DNA of 64,000 nt from NCBI GenBank assembly GCA_016218815.1, contig JACRCX010000080.1, positions 81,475 through 145,474 of the forward strand. The letters are read 5' to 3'. Below, one piece after another: positions 63,763-64,000 of the stretch. Origin of the DNA: Deltaproteobacteria bacterium. Its GTDB lineage: Bacteria > Myxococcota_A > Polyangia > DRWM01 > JAAZOP01. The notes beneath the pieces are model-generated. The model worked only from the letters and a program-made list of their open reading frames with translations. It ran no database searches and was not told where the DNA came from. Made by a program: the position numbers and the translations under genes. Each line of letters begins with the position of its first letter. The first letter of the stretch is position 1.

Positions 63763-64000
63763 GGCGAGCCTCCCTCCGCTACCCGCGAACTCCGACGCAC
63801 CCGACAAGTTCCGGACGGAGAGTAGCACGCGACCAACAAGCGTGCCACCCCGGATCGGCGGCCCGAATCCCGCTGTAGCGGGAGGGACGTTTCCAGGGGG
63901 GCTTGGCAACCCATCGATCTGATGTCGGTTTTCGGCAAGGCCAGACGCGCGTCGGTTTCACCTGGCGGGTGAAGTCATGCGGCGGCGGAATTTCCTTGAC

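Overview
The window is very GC-rich (roughly 70 percent by eye), densely coded and bacterial. No rRNA, tRNA, CRISPR, prophage or insertion sequence was seen. Several large secreted lipoproteins carry Asp-Ala linkers, MopE-type CNGxDDDCDG motifs, thrombospondin type-3-like calcium motifs and beta-propeller repeats. With respiratory, formate and acetate genes alongside, this suggests a Myxococcota-like (former Deltaproteobacteria) or neighbouring lineage with an anaerobic or facultative life. That placement is an inference from protein style, not from a marker gene.

Layout: (1) 1-10.95 kb, minus strand: a respiratory operon. A sigma-54 activator precedes an FAD/ferredoxin NAD(P) oxidoreductase-like protein, a Rieske protein, split cytochrome b (b6-like plus subunit IV-like), a seven-heme cytochrome c, and the alpha and beta (edge-truncated) subunits of a type II DMSO-reductase-family molybdoenzyme. 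Four junctions overlap as ATGA or are 2 nt apart. A candidate -24/-12 promoter, upstream boxes and a 102-nt palindromic element lie inside it. (2) 11.1-15.1 kb: an outer-membrane porin divergent from an unusual receiver/cytochrome b5/DUF2231 fusion, with an FNR/CRP-type palindrome between them, then a PAS-GGDEF diguanylate cyclase. (3) 15.1-18.6 kb: a scar made of fragments of the flanking porin and GH57 genes, an antitoxin with a truncated PIN toxin, queF and a GH57/DUF3536 protein. (4) 18.8-24.8 kb: a DUF362 Tat lipoprotein, a hydrolase-like lipoprotein and a beta-propeller lipoprotein. (5) 25-28.1 kb: a single-chain type IIG restriction-modification enzyme. (6) 28.2-34.7 kb: an operon nuoE-like, nuoF/gltD fusion, formate dehydrogenase catalytic subunit, behind a GAF-GAF histidine kinase (34.8-36.6 kb). 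(7) 36.7-45.5 kb: a CoA-transferase/GNAT fusion, then a sulfur-tetrapyrrole region in which hemC, cobA/hemD, cysK and a CymR-like Rrf2 regulator run left and a TusA-like gene, cystathionine beta-synthase and cystathionine gamma-lyase run right, from a shared intergenic region with two near-identical boxes. (8) 45.5-50.1 kb: lipoproteins and a GH5 glycosidase. (9) 50.3-55.4 kb: an acetyl-CoA/acetate operon (second CoA-transferase/GNAT fusion, ADP-forming acyl-CoA synthetase, CobB/DRTGG protein). (10) 55.4-63.8 kb: small secreted Cys-rich proteins and a 2053-residue lipoprotein.

How the genes may work together: electrons from NAD(P)H or quinol could pass through the Rieske/cytochrome b module and the multiheme cytochrome to the molybdoenzyme (or the reverse). 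Formate oxidation is tied to NAD(P) by the fused diaphorase. Acetyl-CoA is converted to acetate with ATP formation. The divergent sulfur region joins cysteine synthesis, trans-sulfuration and tetrapyrrole (siroheme precursor) supply under one likely regulator.
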